Source of the DNA: Planctomycetota bacterium
GTDB lineage: Bacteria; Planctomycetota; UBA11346
Length of the DNA stretch: 9,673 nucleotides
Assembly (NCBI GenBank): GCA_007131555.1
Contig: SLQH01000416.1
Span: 1-9,673, forward strand
Reading direction: 5' to 3'
Shown here: one piece after another, positions 1-7,158 of the stretch
How positions within the stretch are numbered: position 1 is the stretch's first letter
How the letters are laid out: the number at the start of each line of letters is the position of its first letter
Notes under the pieces: model-generated
Seen by the model: the letters and a program-made list of their open reading frames with translations, nothing else
The model's database searches: none
Told to the model about the DNA's origin: nothing
Program-made: the position numbers and the translations under genes

Positions 1-310
1 ACCAGATGCCGGGCTGATCGAGATAGGGATAAAAGGATTCGGGGTCATCGGCCCCCATGCCATCGCCCAGATAGTCACTGGGGGCCCATGGGGCGTCGCT
101 CTCACGACCAGCGTGCAGGCGCAGTTCAGCCAGGATAGAGGATGCTGCCAGCGAACAGCGGGTGGCGTGTTCAGCAGCATGACGATCACGTACGCCCTGC
201 AGGAACAGGGCATAGATGGCAGTGAAGCCCATGACGAAGATGCCGGTGGAGACCAGCAACTCCAGCAAGGTGAAGCCGTTACGGGCAGGGGACGCTGTCG
301 TCATGTCCAT
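1..310 (-). CDS. Prepilin-type N-terminal methylation domain protein (partial, runs off left edge)
   Basis: The first 102 residues are visible and the frame is open to the window edge. After a short basic leader (ending S-P-A-R-N) comes the type III signal G/FTLLELLVSTG, with the prepilin peptidase cut expected between Gly12 and Phe13 and the conserved Glu at position +5 (Glu17). A hydrophobic helix follows (residues 13-37), then a helical stretch rich in Ala, Arg and Glu, as in minor pseudopilins of the GspI/GspJ/PilV kind. Such proteins are processed at the inner membrane and join a type IV pilus or type II secretion pseudopilus. The start at 310 is the first in-frame ATG; a second Met two codons on (304) is equally possible and neither has a strong ribosome site. 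The gene lies 76 bases downstream of the secreted 601-residue protein on the same strand, so they may be co-transcribed. The exact pilin subtype cannot be told from this fragment. Confidence 0.87.
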   Translation of the reverse strand, partial: MDMTTASPARNGFTLLELLVSTGIFVMGFTAIYALFLQGVRDRHAAEHATRCSLAASSILAELRLHAGRESDAPWAPSDYLGDGMGADDPESFYPYLDQPGIW

Positions 311-386
311 ATCATAGCTGAGAAGACGTCGTTCCCAACGTTGGTTTCCACCACACCTCAGGGATGGCGGTCACGCGCAGGGCTTG

Positions 387-2192
387 CTACTCAGCCATGG
401 GCAGCTCAGTGTTGTTTTGGTAGATGAGCCCGAAGTCCTCAACCCACATGACTCCGGCGCTGACGCCTAGGGTGCCGACCATCTCTTCGGCAGAGGGAAT
501 CAGGGAGACCAGGGTTTCCGGCCCGATGCCCGGCGGCAGGCTGAAGACGCCCATGGCCATGCTCTGGGCCAAGGAGGTGCGGAGCTGATCCTTGAAGAAC
601 GGCAACCCTGATTGCATGCCCCGTTCATCGTCTGCCACCATCAGCACCAGGCCGCGTTGACGAGGCAGCAAGGCCCGCGCGGCGGCCAGCCACGGCGCAT
701 CGGCCAGCGTGCCTGTTCCAGTAGCCATATGGCCCCGTATCCGCTCTTCGGTCCCCTCGCCGATGGCCATCACCAGGCTCTGATCAGAGCCACCAAAGAG
801 CAGGGCGCCCAGTTGGCCGATGCCCATGGGGTTGGGGACACGGTGTCCGGTGATGCCCTCTTCATCAATCGGCTGGGCACCCAACGCGGCCAGACCCACG
901 CCAATGACTTGCAGCAATTGTCTGGCCACGGCTGGGTTGGCCATGTTCCAACCGACGGCCATCGGCGGGACAGCCGGTACTCCCCCGGTGTGACTGCTGT
1001 CGATGGGGAACTGGATGGCCTGCATGGGAGCCGTGAAGGACGCCAGGGCGATATCATGGGGTGCGCCCAGAACCATCTGGGTCTGCATTTCAGCGGCCAG
1101 GAAGAATTGATTGGTGCCCGGTTCGGGAGACAGGGTGACGGCGATCTTTTTGATGGTATTGTACAGGGCGGGCAGATCGCAGGCCATCGAGATCAGGGTC
1201 AGGGTCTCAGCATCGGCCCAGGCAGGGGGGCTGAGGTCGACTTCGTCGACATCCAGCAGGGCCGGCAGGCCCCGTCGTGGAGCCGGAGCGCCCATGAAGG
1301 CATTGGTATGCATGCGGCCAGTTTCAGTCAGCGAACAGCGCAGCGACATCAGGTCCAGGCCATTGAATCCGAGAATCTCCATCAGGCGTTGCAGGGTGAC
1401 GGGGCCGACCTGTTCATGCATGGGCAGACAGGCCATCAGGGCTGGTAGATGGACGTGGATGTCGATCAAGACCCGTCCGGGCGAGCGGATGGCGGCGGTG
1501 CCGGGGTGGTCATCGACCACGCTGCCGAAGGCGCCGGAGCGTCCGGACAGCAGGTTGTCGATGATGTCCAGGGCCTTGGCCTCTGCGCTCTGGGCCAGTT
1601 CGGGATCATCATAGAAGGCAATGGCCCAGGCGATGGTATTTCCTTCCCGGCCGACGAAGAAGTGGGGCTGACCCTCAATGATGACGGTGGTCAGCGGGCG
1701 TTGGTTGACGTCTTGTTCGCGGCGGGAGACCTCACCCTCGTCTTCACCCCTGGCCAGGAGCTTGTCAAGGGCTCCCAGCAGGCGGTCGCTGAGATCATTG
1801 CCGGGCGTGAGCCAGCCGGTGGCGATGGCCAGCGGTGCCGAACTGCGATCGGCGGCCGGATACAGGGTCAGGGCCAGGCCGCTGGGCCCGGCCATGAGAG
1901 CCTCGCAGTCCTCCAAGCGCAGGTCCCATTTGCCCAGCATCTCCGGCCATTGGTCAGGGTCTGTGCCGGTTCCCTGGGCGACCATGTCCAGCAGGGCTTG
2001 GCGACGCTCAGCAGTGAAGATGGCCTGTCCGTAGCGGGTCTTCATGAATCGCTGCGCAAAACCCGCCCAGTCGGGACAGCTGATGGCGATCACCGTTTCG
2101 GCTGGCAGACTGCGCCATGGTGCCTGTCCTTCCGTGGCAGAGCCGAGGCTGATGCAGCACAGTATCAGGCTGGCGGACAGTATGCGGAACAT
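387..2192 (-). CDS. Secreted protein of unknown function, 601 aa
   Basis: Residues 1-19 form a Sec signal peptide: MFR, then a hydrophobic run, then a likely cut after S-L-G-S-A. There is no lipobox, because the Cys pair at 12-13 lacks a small residue before it. The mature protein opens with 'LPAETVIAISCPD' (29-41), resembling a recurrent opening (LPADT-type, then a hydrophobic strand) of secreted planctomycete-type proteins of unknown function; this is recall, not a search. No enzyme motif is visible. Several Gly/Ala-rich hydrophobic stretches (about 330-345, 410-440, 455-480) could be beta or helical core elements, and no clear membrane anchor is seen after the signal. The start at 2192 is chosen over the 13-codon longer frame because AAGGAG (minus strand, 2204-2199) lies 6 bases before it and the signal peptide begins there. 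It follows rhaA by 175 bases and precedes the pseudopilin-like gene, so a role linked to the envelope or secretion is possible but unproven. Confidence 0.86.
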   Translation of the reverse strand: MFRILSASLILCCISLGSATEGQAPWRSLPAETVIAISCPDWAGFAQRFMKTRYGQAIFTAERRQALLDMVAQGTGTDPDQWPEMLGKWDLRLEDCEALMAGPSGLALTLYPAADRSSAPLAIATGWLTPGNDLSDRLLGALDKLLARGEDEGEVSRREQDVNQRPLTTVIIEGQPHFFVGREGNTIAWAIAFYDDPELAQSAEAKALDIIDNLLSGRSGAFGSVVDDHPGTAAIRSPGRVLIDIHVHLPALMACLPMHEQVGPVTLQRLMEILGFNGLDLMSLRCSLTETGRMHTNAFMGAPAPRRGLPALLDVDEVDLSPPAWADAETLTLISMACDLPALYNTIKKIAVTLSPEPGTNQFFLAAEMQTQMVLGAPHDIALASFTAPMQAIQFPIDSSHTGGVPAVPPMAVGWNMANPAVARQLLQVIGVGLAALGAQPIDEEGITGHRVPNPMGIGQLGALLFGGSDQSLVMAIGEGTEERIRGHMATGTGTLADAPWLAAARALLPRQRGLVLMVADDERGMQSGLPFFKDQLRTSLAQSMAMGVFSLPPGIGPETLVSLIPSAEEMVGTLGVSAGVMWVEDFGLIYQNNTELPMAE

Positions 2193-2367
2193 GGCGGACT
2201 CCTTGGGATGGATGTCTTGGATGATGCTCAAACGTCACTGTTGAAGGTCTTTGCCCCTGCGGTTGATGACTGCAGGCCGCGACACCAGACGAGTGGAAAA
2301 AACATACTGTACTGATGCCGTCCAGGCCGTGCAAGGCGCGATGTCAAGCCCCGGCGATGGTCGCTGG

Positions 2368-3645
2368 TCAGCTGCGGCGCGACAACACGGTGGCGGTGTA
2401 GTGGTCGACCTCGGCCAGCCAGTCGCTTGCCGGCGGGACGTCCTGACGCAGACACCAGGCATCCCAGACAGCTCCCAGCGGCAGGGTCTTGGCCTCCTCC
2501 ATGAGGGCCAGACGACGCGCGTAGTCACCGGCCTGTTCGCTGGCCCGCAGGGCGTCCAGCGGTTCGAGCAGGGCCGCCAGCAGGGCCTTGAGTGCCGCGC
2601 GGGCCCCAATGGTCCAGGCGGCGACGCGGTTGATCGAGGCATCGAAGAAGTCGAGGCCGATGCGGACCCGTGACAGGACGTCGCCGCGCACCAGTTCCTG
2701 CATGATGGCCCGGGTGTCGTCATCCAGCAGGACGACATGGTCGCTATCCCATCGCACCCCCCGACTGACGTGCAGCAGCACGCCGTCGACATCCAGCAGG
2801 CAGGCCGAGATCTTGTCGGCGACCTGTTCGGTGGGATGGAAGTGTCCAGCATCCAGACAGAGGTAGATGCCGCCGCGCTGTACGGCATAGGCGAGGTAGA
2901 ACTCGTGCGAGCCGACCACGTAGCTTTCCGAGCCGATGCCAAAGAGCTTGGCTTCGCAGCTATCGATATGCACTTCAGAAGGCAGTGGCTCGGCCAACAC
3001 TTCGTCCAGAGCGCTGCGCAGTCGCCGCCGTGGCCCGAAGCGGTCAGCGGGCAGATCCTTCATGCCGTCAGGGACCCAGATGTTGGTGACCGTGGCCGAA
3101 CCGAGCCGCCGACCGAAGTGGGCCCCGATACGTCGACATGCCTGGCAGTGTTCGATCCAGAAGCGACGTATGCCAGAATCGGGATGGGACAGGGTCAGGC
3201 CATCGGCGGCCTGGGGATGTGCGAAACAGGTGGGGTTGAAATCAATGCCCCGATCAGTCGCTGCGGCCCAGTCCAGCCAGCGGGCAAAGTCTTCCGCCTG
3301 CAGTTCATTGCGGGGCCGGGGGCTGGTCGGTTCGGCGTAGATGGCATGCAGGTTGAGGCGATGGCGACCAGGCAGGAGGCGATAGGCCTGATCAAGGTCC
3401 TGGCGCAGTTCATCGCCGTTACGAGCTCGTCCTGGATGGTTGCCGGTGGCGGCAATGCCGCCATCAAGATCGCCGCTCTGTTCAAAACCGCGGACATCGT
3501 CGCCCTGCCAGCAATGCAGGCTCAGCGATACAGTCGCCAGAGTCGCCAGGGCGGCTTCCACATCGACGCCAAGCGCAGCGTAGCGTTCGACCGCCAAGGT
3601 GAAGGCCGCTTCGATCTGAGCGTGGCTGGTAGGGCTGGCTGGCAT
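2368..3645 (-). CDS. rhaA: L-rhamnose isomerase
   Basis: This is the first catabolic step for L-rhamnose, converting it to L-rhamnulose in the cytoplasm. The 425 residues match the E. coli enzyme (419) almost end to end: LSLHCWQGDDV at 41-51, GGIAATGNHPG at 62-72, HRLNLHAIYAE at 95-105, NIWVPDGMKD at 188-197, LFGIGSESY at 234-242, CLDAGHFHPTE at 263-273, VRWDSDHVVLLDDD at 297-310, IGLDFFDASINR at 329-340 and LSRRS at the C-terminus. The metal ligands of E. coli RhaA (His262, Asp294, Asp296) correspond to His268, Asp300 and Asp302, so the enzyme looks active. The start at 3645 has CAGGAG 6 bases upstream (minus strand, 3657-3652); the longer frame to 3696 adds a poor, unconserved leader. No rhaB, rhaD or rhamnose transporter gene is in the window, so the rest of the pathway must be encoded elsewhere. 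It is divergent from the AAA+ regulator, with a repeat-filled 613-base gap between them. Confidence 0.97.
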   Translation of the reverse strand: MPASPTSHAQIEAAFTLAVERYAALGVDVEAALATLATVSLSLHCWQGDDVRGFEQSGDLDGGIAATGNHPGRARNGDELRQDLDQAYRLLPGRHRLNLHAIYAEPTSPRPRNELQAEDFARWLDWAAATDRGIDFNPTCFAHPQAADGLTLSHPDSGIRRFWIEHCQACRRIGAHFGRRLGSATVTNIWVPDGMKDLPADRFGPRRRLRSALDEVLAEPLPSEVHIDSCEAKLFGIGSESYVVGSHEFYLAYAVQRGGIYLCLDAGHFHPTEQVADKISACLLDVDGVLLHVSRGVRWDSDHVVLLDDDTRAIMQELVRGDVLSRVRIGLDFFDASINRVAAWTIGARAALKALLAALLEPLDALRASEQAGDYARRLALMEEAKTLPLGAVWDAWCLRQDVPPASDWLAEVDHYTATVLSRRS

Positions 3646-3755
3646 GATCGACTCCTGTGATCGAGGGGCGCTACAGTGACGCGGCGCATGGCTCATGATG
3701 ATGTGGTATATGTATCGGCCCTGGCAACAGAGTCCATGGAGCAGTCATCCCGGGA

Positions 3756-3902
3756 GCCTGAATCCGGCTGGATGCTTTAGGCTGGAGGCTATAGGGTTGC
3801 TGTACAAGGCGATATAGACAGATTCGAACTTTCACCCAGAAGGTAAACACGATTGAGTCTGCGTATATCCGCTTGAGAAGCAACCCTAAGGCTCAAAGCC
3901 TA
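3756..3902 (+). repeat. Palindromic intergenic element, copy 1
   Basis: An imperfect copy of the element at 7383-7520 in the same orientation, about 85% identical by eye from 3780 to 3890. It contains GCTATAGGGTTGCT (3788-3801) facing AGCAACCCTAAGGC (3879-3892), a 12/14 inverted match, with a small TTCACC/GGTAAA hairpin between (3831-3846), weaker than in copy 2. The left end carries a 14-base tandem duplication (GGCTGGATGCTTTA at 3766-3779, GGCTGGAGGCTATA at 3780-3793) that copy 2 lacks. The right end diverges from copy 2 after the inner inverted arm. It sits in the rhaA-regulator gap. It may be a miniature transposon or a structured RNA; no gene is visible in it. Which strand is functional is not known. 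Confidence 0.85.
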
Positions 3903-3920
3903 ACTGCCGTTTTTGTGACC

Positions 3921-4045
3921 GCTCAGGCTCCTTTGGGCCTGATCAGGTACCGAAGAAGGCTCCGCCCCTTCAGGGCGGAAACAGGACTTTGTCATCGCAC
4001 CCAGGGCGTTGCCCTGGGGAGAGGGCCAATACCATATCTGAGCCC
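3921..4045. repeat. GC-rich multi-hairpin intergenic repeat
   Basis: Three short inverted repeats in a row: TCAGGC/GCCTGA (3923-3928 and 3937-3942), TCCGCCC/GGGCGGA (3961-3967 and 3973-3979), and CCCAGGGC-GTT-GCCCTGGG (4000-4018, 8 perfect pairs), followed by a GCCC...GGGC pair near 4042-4054. The central motif resembles hairpin repeats seen dispersed in many Planctomycetota, Verrucomicrobiota and Bacteroidota genomes, sometimes linked to RAYT-type transposases; that link is from memory and there is no transposase here. The open frame through it is a by-product of the repeat. Confidence 0.6.
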
Positions 4046-4088
4046 AGAAGGGGCGAAATAACACGCCATCAGCACCGTTCATGAGGTT

Positions 4089-4123
4089 CATTCTTCCTCC
4101 GTGCTCTCTGTGTCTTTGTGAGA
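4089..4123. repeat. Fragment resembling the 'cacagagagcac' dispersed repeat
   Basis: On the minus strand this reads CACAAAGACACAGAG followed by AGCACGGAGGAAG. Purine-rich tracts of this kind recur between genes in many environmental bacterial genomes. It appears as a single short copy here and has no partner arm in the window, so it is either a truncated repeat or coincidence. Confidence 0.4.
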
Positions 4124-4131
4124 ACATGTTC
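4122..4131. promoter_or_regulatory. Perfect 10-base palindrome, possible operator
   Basis: GAACATGTTC is perfectly symmetric and lies 127 bases before the regulator start and 476 bases before rhaA; the palindrome CACGTG follows at once (4131-4136). Symmetric sites of this size in a divergent promoter region are often operator-like, but no second copy was found in the other intergenic regions. Confidence 0.25.
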
Positions 4132-4201
4132 ACGTGATCGTAAGATTGCCAACGGGAGGGCCGAACGGTTACCGCCATTCGGTATCGGAGTCATCCGCTC
4201 T

Positions 4202-4258
4202 GGGCGGGACGGCCCGCTTTGTCTGGACCATGCTATGATCATGGCATAAGATGATGGC
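4202..4258 (+). promoter_or_regulatory. Leader of the regulator gene: GC hairpin, ATGATCAT palindrome, two-codon upstream ORF
   Basis: GCGGG-ACGG-CCCGC (4204-4217) forms a short stable hairpin followed by TTT. It is followed by CCATG...CATGG arms (4228-4232 and 4240-4244) centred on ATGATCAT (4235-4242). An ATG-GCA-TAA mini-frame at 4241-4249 ends just before the gene and its stop is in frame with it, which fixes ATG 4259 as the first possible ATG. No strong Shine-Dalgarno site precedes 4259. TATGAT at 4234 could act as a -10, but no well-spaced -35 is seen. Confidence 0.3.
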
Positions 4259-6550
4259 ATGGCGACGGTCTTCGATCAGGTATTGAATGGGGCCAAGGGT
4301 GGTCTGGACGACCTCGTTCGCTCAGCGCGTATGCCTGAGGGGCCGTGGCCGGAGGTCTTGTTGCAGTTGGTTACAGCTGCCCAGAACCCGACCGGGCATC
4401 AGGCGCTCACGGCCTTGATTGCCGATGTGGATGCCAAGGCCAGCCCTGAGGCCAGTCTGGTATGGTGGCTGGCGATAGCCCATCTGCCGGTCGATACGGC
4501 AGCGGGTCGTCAGCAGATCATTCAGGAAGCCCAGCGGCATCGCCGTCCAGACAGGCCGATGTCGCTGATCGCGACCGAGGTGGTGGTGAGTCGCCTGCGG
4601 CGTCTGCGGACGGGGCCCAGCGGACGGTGTCTGGCTGCGCTCGGTGGTGTGACCTGGAACCAGGATGATCTGTTGGCCCTGTGCGGTCATGGGCTAGCCC
4701 ACCAACTCCTCGACCGGACCCATCCCTGTGGCCTGCGTGATCGTATGGCCAAGGCCAGGTGTGGACTGATTGATGCCGTTGAACGTGGGGATCTGGCCCA
4801 GGCCATGGTCTTGATTGAGCGCAGTACTCCCGATCCCGATGATGCCCTGTGGCAGACCTACGAAGCCATATTGTTGTTGTTGCAAAGCCTTCAGGTCGGT
4901 CGAGCCCTGTCGGTGGCGTCCATTCGACGTCTGGCAGATGATTTCCCGATGGCCTGGATGACGGCCATCGAACAGCTGTTCATGGCCGTTGCCGGGACTC
5001 CGGCCCAGATGCGTGCCATGGTCGACGGCGCCGCTGAGGTCGGGACTGACCTATCCTTCAGTTCCCTGCTGGAAGTGGCGGTGTTGCGCTGTGCGGCGGT
5101 ACTGGGCCGGGTCGAGGTGATGCGTCAGGCTCTGGTGCTGCGTCGGGCGGAAGGCCGATCCGGGTGGCTGGACGATTTCTTTACCGCTCGTCTATTGTGT
5201 CAGGCTCATAATCGTCTGGTGTCTGAAGGGCGTGATGAGGCCGCCGAGCTGCTCTCCAGGGCCATCACTGGGGCCGCCCGGTATGGTCAACAGGAGCGGG
5301 TTGGTCTTGAGCTGTTGATGTGTCGAGAGCTGGCCCCGGTCGACCTCTTTGATCTTGGCCGTCGCAGTGTTCCCCAGTCGCAGGGGCATGGGTCGTCGGT
5401 GAGGCGGCCGGCAGTGGTGCAGCCGGCGCCGTCAGCCCTGCCGGATCTGATCGGCAGCAGTCCGGCCATGGTCCGCATAAGAGAGCAGATACCCGATCTG
5501 GCAGCATGGGATGTGCCGGTGCTGCTCTTGGGTGCGACCGGGACCGGCAAGGATCTGTTGGCTCGTCATCTCCATGAGGCCGGACCACGGGCTGGCCGCC
5601 CCCTGGTCGGTATCAACTGTGCCGGGGTCAGTGAGCAGCTCTTGGAATCGGAGTTGTTTGGTCACGTCAAGGGGTCGTTTACCGGTGCCGAGACCAGTCG
5701 GCCAGGGCTGCTCGCGGCGGCCGGTCGCGGCACGGTGTTTCTTGATGAAATTGGCGATGCCAGTCCGGCCTTCCAGTCGAGCCTGCTGCGTCTGCTGGAA
5801 TGTGGCGAATATCGACCGGTGGGCAGCGATCGGACGGTGCGCATTGAAGCCCGGATCATCGCCGCCACCAATGCCGACCTTGAGGCTCGCATCCAACAAG
5901 GGCGGTTCAGGGCCGATCTGCTCTATCGTCTGCGACGTATTGAGATCGAATTGCCAAGCCTGGCCCGCCGCCGCGACGATATCCCGGCCCTGGCACAGCA
6001 TTTTTTACAGGGCTTCCATCCTCTGGGTACCCAAGTCCATTGCGATGCCGGCTTGTTGGCGGTCCTCCAGTCGCTCGACTGGCCCGGCAACATCCGCCAA
6101 TTGCGTAGCGAGGTCGAAGCCCTGGTCATCCACAGTCCGACGGTGTCGTGTTATACGGTAGCGGAATTGCGGGCGGCGACCGCCTTGCGTCATGATGCCG
6201 CTGAACAGCAGCGCCGTATTGAGCGGGCCGCCCGAAGCTCTCTTGGAGATGGTGCCGTGGCTCCGGATCCAGGTCCGCCGTCCGATGAACCGGTAGCTGA
6301 GGAGGGTCCGCCTCAGGTCGGTCTGGGCAATCCGCGCATGAGGCGTCTGACCGCTTTGCGGCAACTGTTCCTCCGTCATCGCCGTCTGACGCGCAAGGAG
6401 GCCATGTCTCTGCTGCGCATCACCTCCAGCACGGCGTCCTCCTATCTCAAGGAGTTATGTCACGACGGGTTCATTCGTCGTGTAGAGCCGACCCCGGCTC
6501 CTGGGTCGCACTATTTTGTCCTGGTTGCGGCCGAGGAAACCACGCCATGA
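4259..6550 (+). CDS. Sigma-54-type AAA+ transcriptional activator with unknown N-terminal region and C-terminal winged helix
   Basis: The 763 residues split into three parts. Residues 1-390 are mostly helical, with Leu/Ala-rich amphipathic stretches that could be TPR-like repeats; no receiver, GAF or PAS motif is recognisable. Residues 395-620 are a complete AAA+ domain of the bacterial enhancer-binding family: DLIGSSPAM at 396-404, Walker A GATGTGKD (425-432), ESELFGHVKGSFTGA (463-477) with the sigma-54 contact loop as GSFTGA rather than GAFTGA, Walker B TVFLDEIGD (492-500), sensor I AATN (535-538), likely arginine fingers Arg551 and Arg557 in FRADLLYRL, and sensor II WPGNIRQL (608-615). After a Pro/Glu-rich linker (about 665-690), residues 695-750 form a winged helix (LTRKEAMSLLRITSSTASSYL) in place of the usual Fis-type helix-turn-helix. 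It should therefore hydrolyse ATP and open sigma-54 promoters. The signal sensed and the targets are unknown. Its stop overlaps the start of the next gene. Confidence 0.92.
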   Translation: MATVFDQVLNGAKGGLDDLVRSARMPEGPWPEVLLQLVTAAQNPTGHQALTALIADVDAKASPEASLVWWLAIAHLPVDTAAGRQQIIQEAQRHRRPDRPMSLIATEVVVSRLRRLRTGPSGRCLAALGGVTWNQDDLLALCGHGLAHQLLDRTHPCGLRDRMAKARCGLIDAVERGDLAQAMVLIERSTPDPDDALWQTYEAILLLLQSLQVGRALSVASIRRLADDFPMAWMTAIEQLFMAVAGTPAQMRAMVDGAAEVGTDLSFSSLLEVAVLRCAAVLGRVEVMRQALVLRRAEGRSGWLDDFFTARLLCQAHNRLVSEGRDEAAELLSRAITGAARYGQQERVGLELLMCRELAPVDLFDLGRRSVPQSQGHGSSVRRPAVVQPAPSALPDLIGSSPAMVRIREQIPDLAAWDVPVLLLGATGTGKDLLARHLHEAGPRAGRPLVGINCAGVSEQLLESELFGHVKGSFTGAETSRPGLLAAAGRGTVFLDEIGDASPAFQSSLLRLLECGEYRPVGSDRTVRIEARIIAATNADLEARIQQGRFRADLLYRLRRIEIELPSLARRRDDIPALAQHFLQGFHPLGTQVHCDAGLLAVLQSLDWPGNIRQLRSEVEALVIHSPTVSCYTVAELRAATALRHDAAEQQRRIERAARSSLGDGAVAPDPGPPSDEPVAEEGPPQVGLGNPRMRRLTALRQLFLRHRRLTRKEAMSLLRITSSTASSYLKELCHDGFIRRVEPTPAPGSHYFVLVAAEETTP

Positions 6551-6936
6551 TGGTGGCCCTGCCCGACACCCGTCCTGATCCTGAGCTGTTGTCAATCTGT
6601 CGTGAGGTTGGTCGTGGTCGTCGTCCGGTGGCCGACGGCATCAGTCAGCTGCAACGGCGATTGCATGAGCAGCGACGCGACAGCAGCGATCTCAACCGCT
6701 TGACCGTGATCGCCGTTCTGCTGGTCGAGCACCTGCTGCCGCGCACCCGTGGTGTGCTCATGAATCGGGCCCAGATGGAGGAGCATCTGCTGTTTCCCGA
6801 TCCCGTGTCGCCCGATCAGGCCGACGCCCACATCAGTTTCCTGTTCTGTGCCTGTCTCCAGGTCACGGCCACCGGCCATGTGCGCGATGGTGCCAGCCAG
6901 ATGCGGGCGGCCCTGGACCTCATGCTGCCGGAATGA
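6547..6936 (+). CDS. Unknown 129-aa protein translationally coupled to the AAA+ activator
   Basis: The start ATG shares bases with the activator's stop in an ATGA overlap (6547-6550), with GAGGA about 10 bases upstream inside the activator gene; this is a typical coupled arrangement. The in-frame longer start at 6457 would lie deep inside the activator, so it is not used here. The protein is soluble-looking and largely helical. Residues 14-46 are charged and Arg-rich, 50-64 form a hydrophobic helix (LNRLTVIAVLLVEHLL), and 95-108 hold another (HISFLFCACLQV) with two Cys. No signal peptide or known motif was recognised. Base composition and codon use match the activator. Strict coupling suggests the product acts with the activator, perhaps as a partner or modulator; that is inference. 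I do not recognise the family. Confidence 0.78.
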   Translation: MMVALPDTRPDPELLSICREVGRGRRPVADGISQLQRRLHEQRRDSSDLNRLTVIAVLLVEHLLPRTRGVLMNRAQMEEHLLFPDPVSPDQADAHISFLFCACLQVTATGHVRDGASQMRAALDLMLPE

Positions 6937-6940
6937 GCTG

Positions 6941-6963
6941 GGGCTGGAGACCAATGGAATTGC
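6941..6963 (+). repeat. Partial copy of the 7349-7377 repeat
   Basis: GGGCTGGAGAC (6941-6951) is identical to 7349-7359, and CAATGGAATTGC (6952-6963) matches 7366-7377 at 11 of 12 bases. The copy here lacks the 6 bases (7360-7365) that separate the two halves there. It begins 5 bases after the stop of the 129-aa gene. The pair brackets about 385 bases of structured, gene-free DNA. Confidence 0.7.
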
Positions 6964-6999
6964 CCTAAGAACCGCATGATTTCTTGGGATTTCGGACAC

Positions 7000-7065
7000 T
7001 GACGCATTTTCGGTCATACCTATGGAATGCGTCATCAGATTACCACAAAAGAAGATTCTGATGAC
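7000..7065 (+). other. Two overlapping inverted repeats (alternative hairpins)
   Basis: TGACGCATT (7000-7008) pairs with AATGCGTCA (7026-7034). GTCATCAGATT (7031-7041) pairs with ATTCTGATGAC (7055-7065) at 10 of 11 bases. The two share bases 7031-7034, so both stems cannot form fully at once. They lie 64 bases after the regulator operon. There is no T-run after the second stem, so a simple terminator is not supported. Confidence 0.5.
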
Positions 7066-7158
7066 AGAGAACGCAGTCCCTTAAGACCAAGGTCGGATGC
7101 GAAACTGTACTCGGAGGGCGCCGTCCGCAATGCATGCATGATGGAGAGAGGCAGTGTT

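Noticed and set aside
612..2315. Two long plus-strand open frames (612-1448, 1449-2315) opposite the 601-aa gene
   Set aside because: They are antisense to a gene with a clear signal peptide and ribosome site, and their products are Gly/Gln/His-rich without motifs; open antisense frames are common in GC-rich genes.
2737..3660. 307-codon plus-strand frame opposite rhaA
   Set aside because: RhaA is unmistakable on the other strand; the antisense product has no recognisable motif.
3873..4061. 62-codon plus-strand frame
   Set aside because: It runs through the end of the palindromic element and the GC-rich hairpin cluster and has no ribosome site; such frames are by-products of these repeats.
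3646..4258. Sigma-54 (-24/-12) promoter for rhaA or the regulator
   Set aside because: GG...GC pairs were seen, for example near 3726-3738 on the minus strand, but with a spacing of 10 rather than 12, and no TGGCAC-N5-TTGC match was found.
6457..6936. Longer start for the 129-aa gene
   Set aside because: It would overlap the activator by 94 bases; the ATGA overlap at 6547 with GAGGA upstream is the better start.
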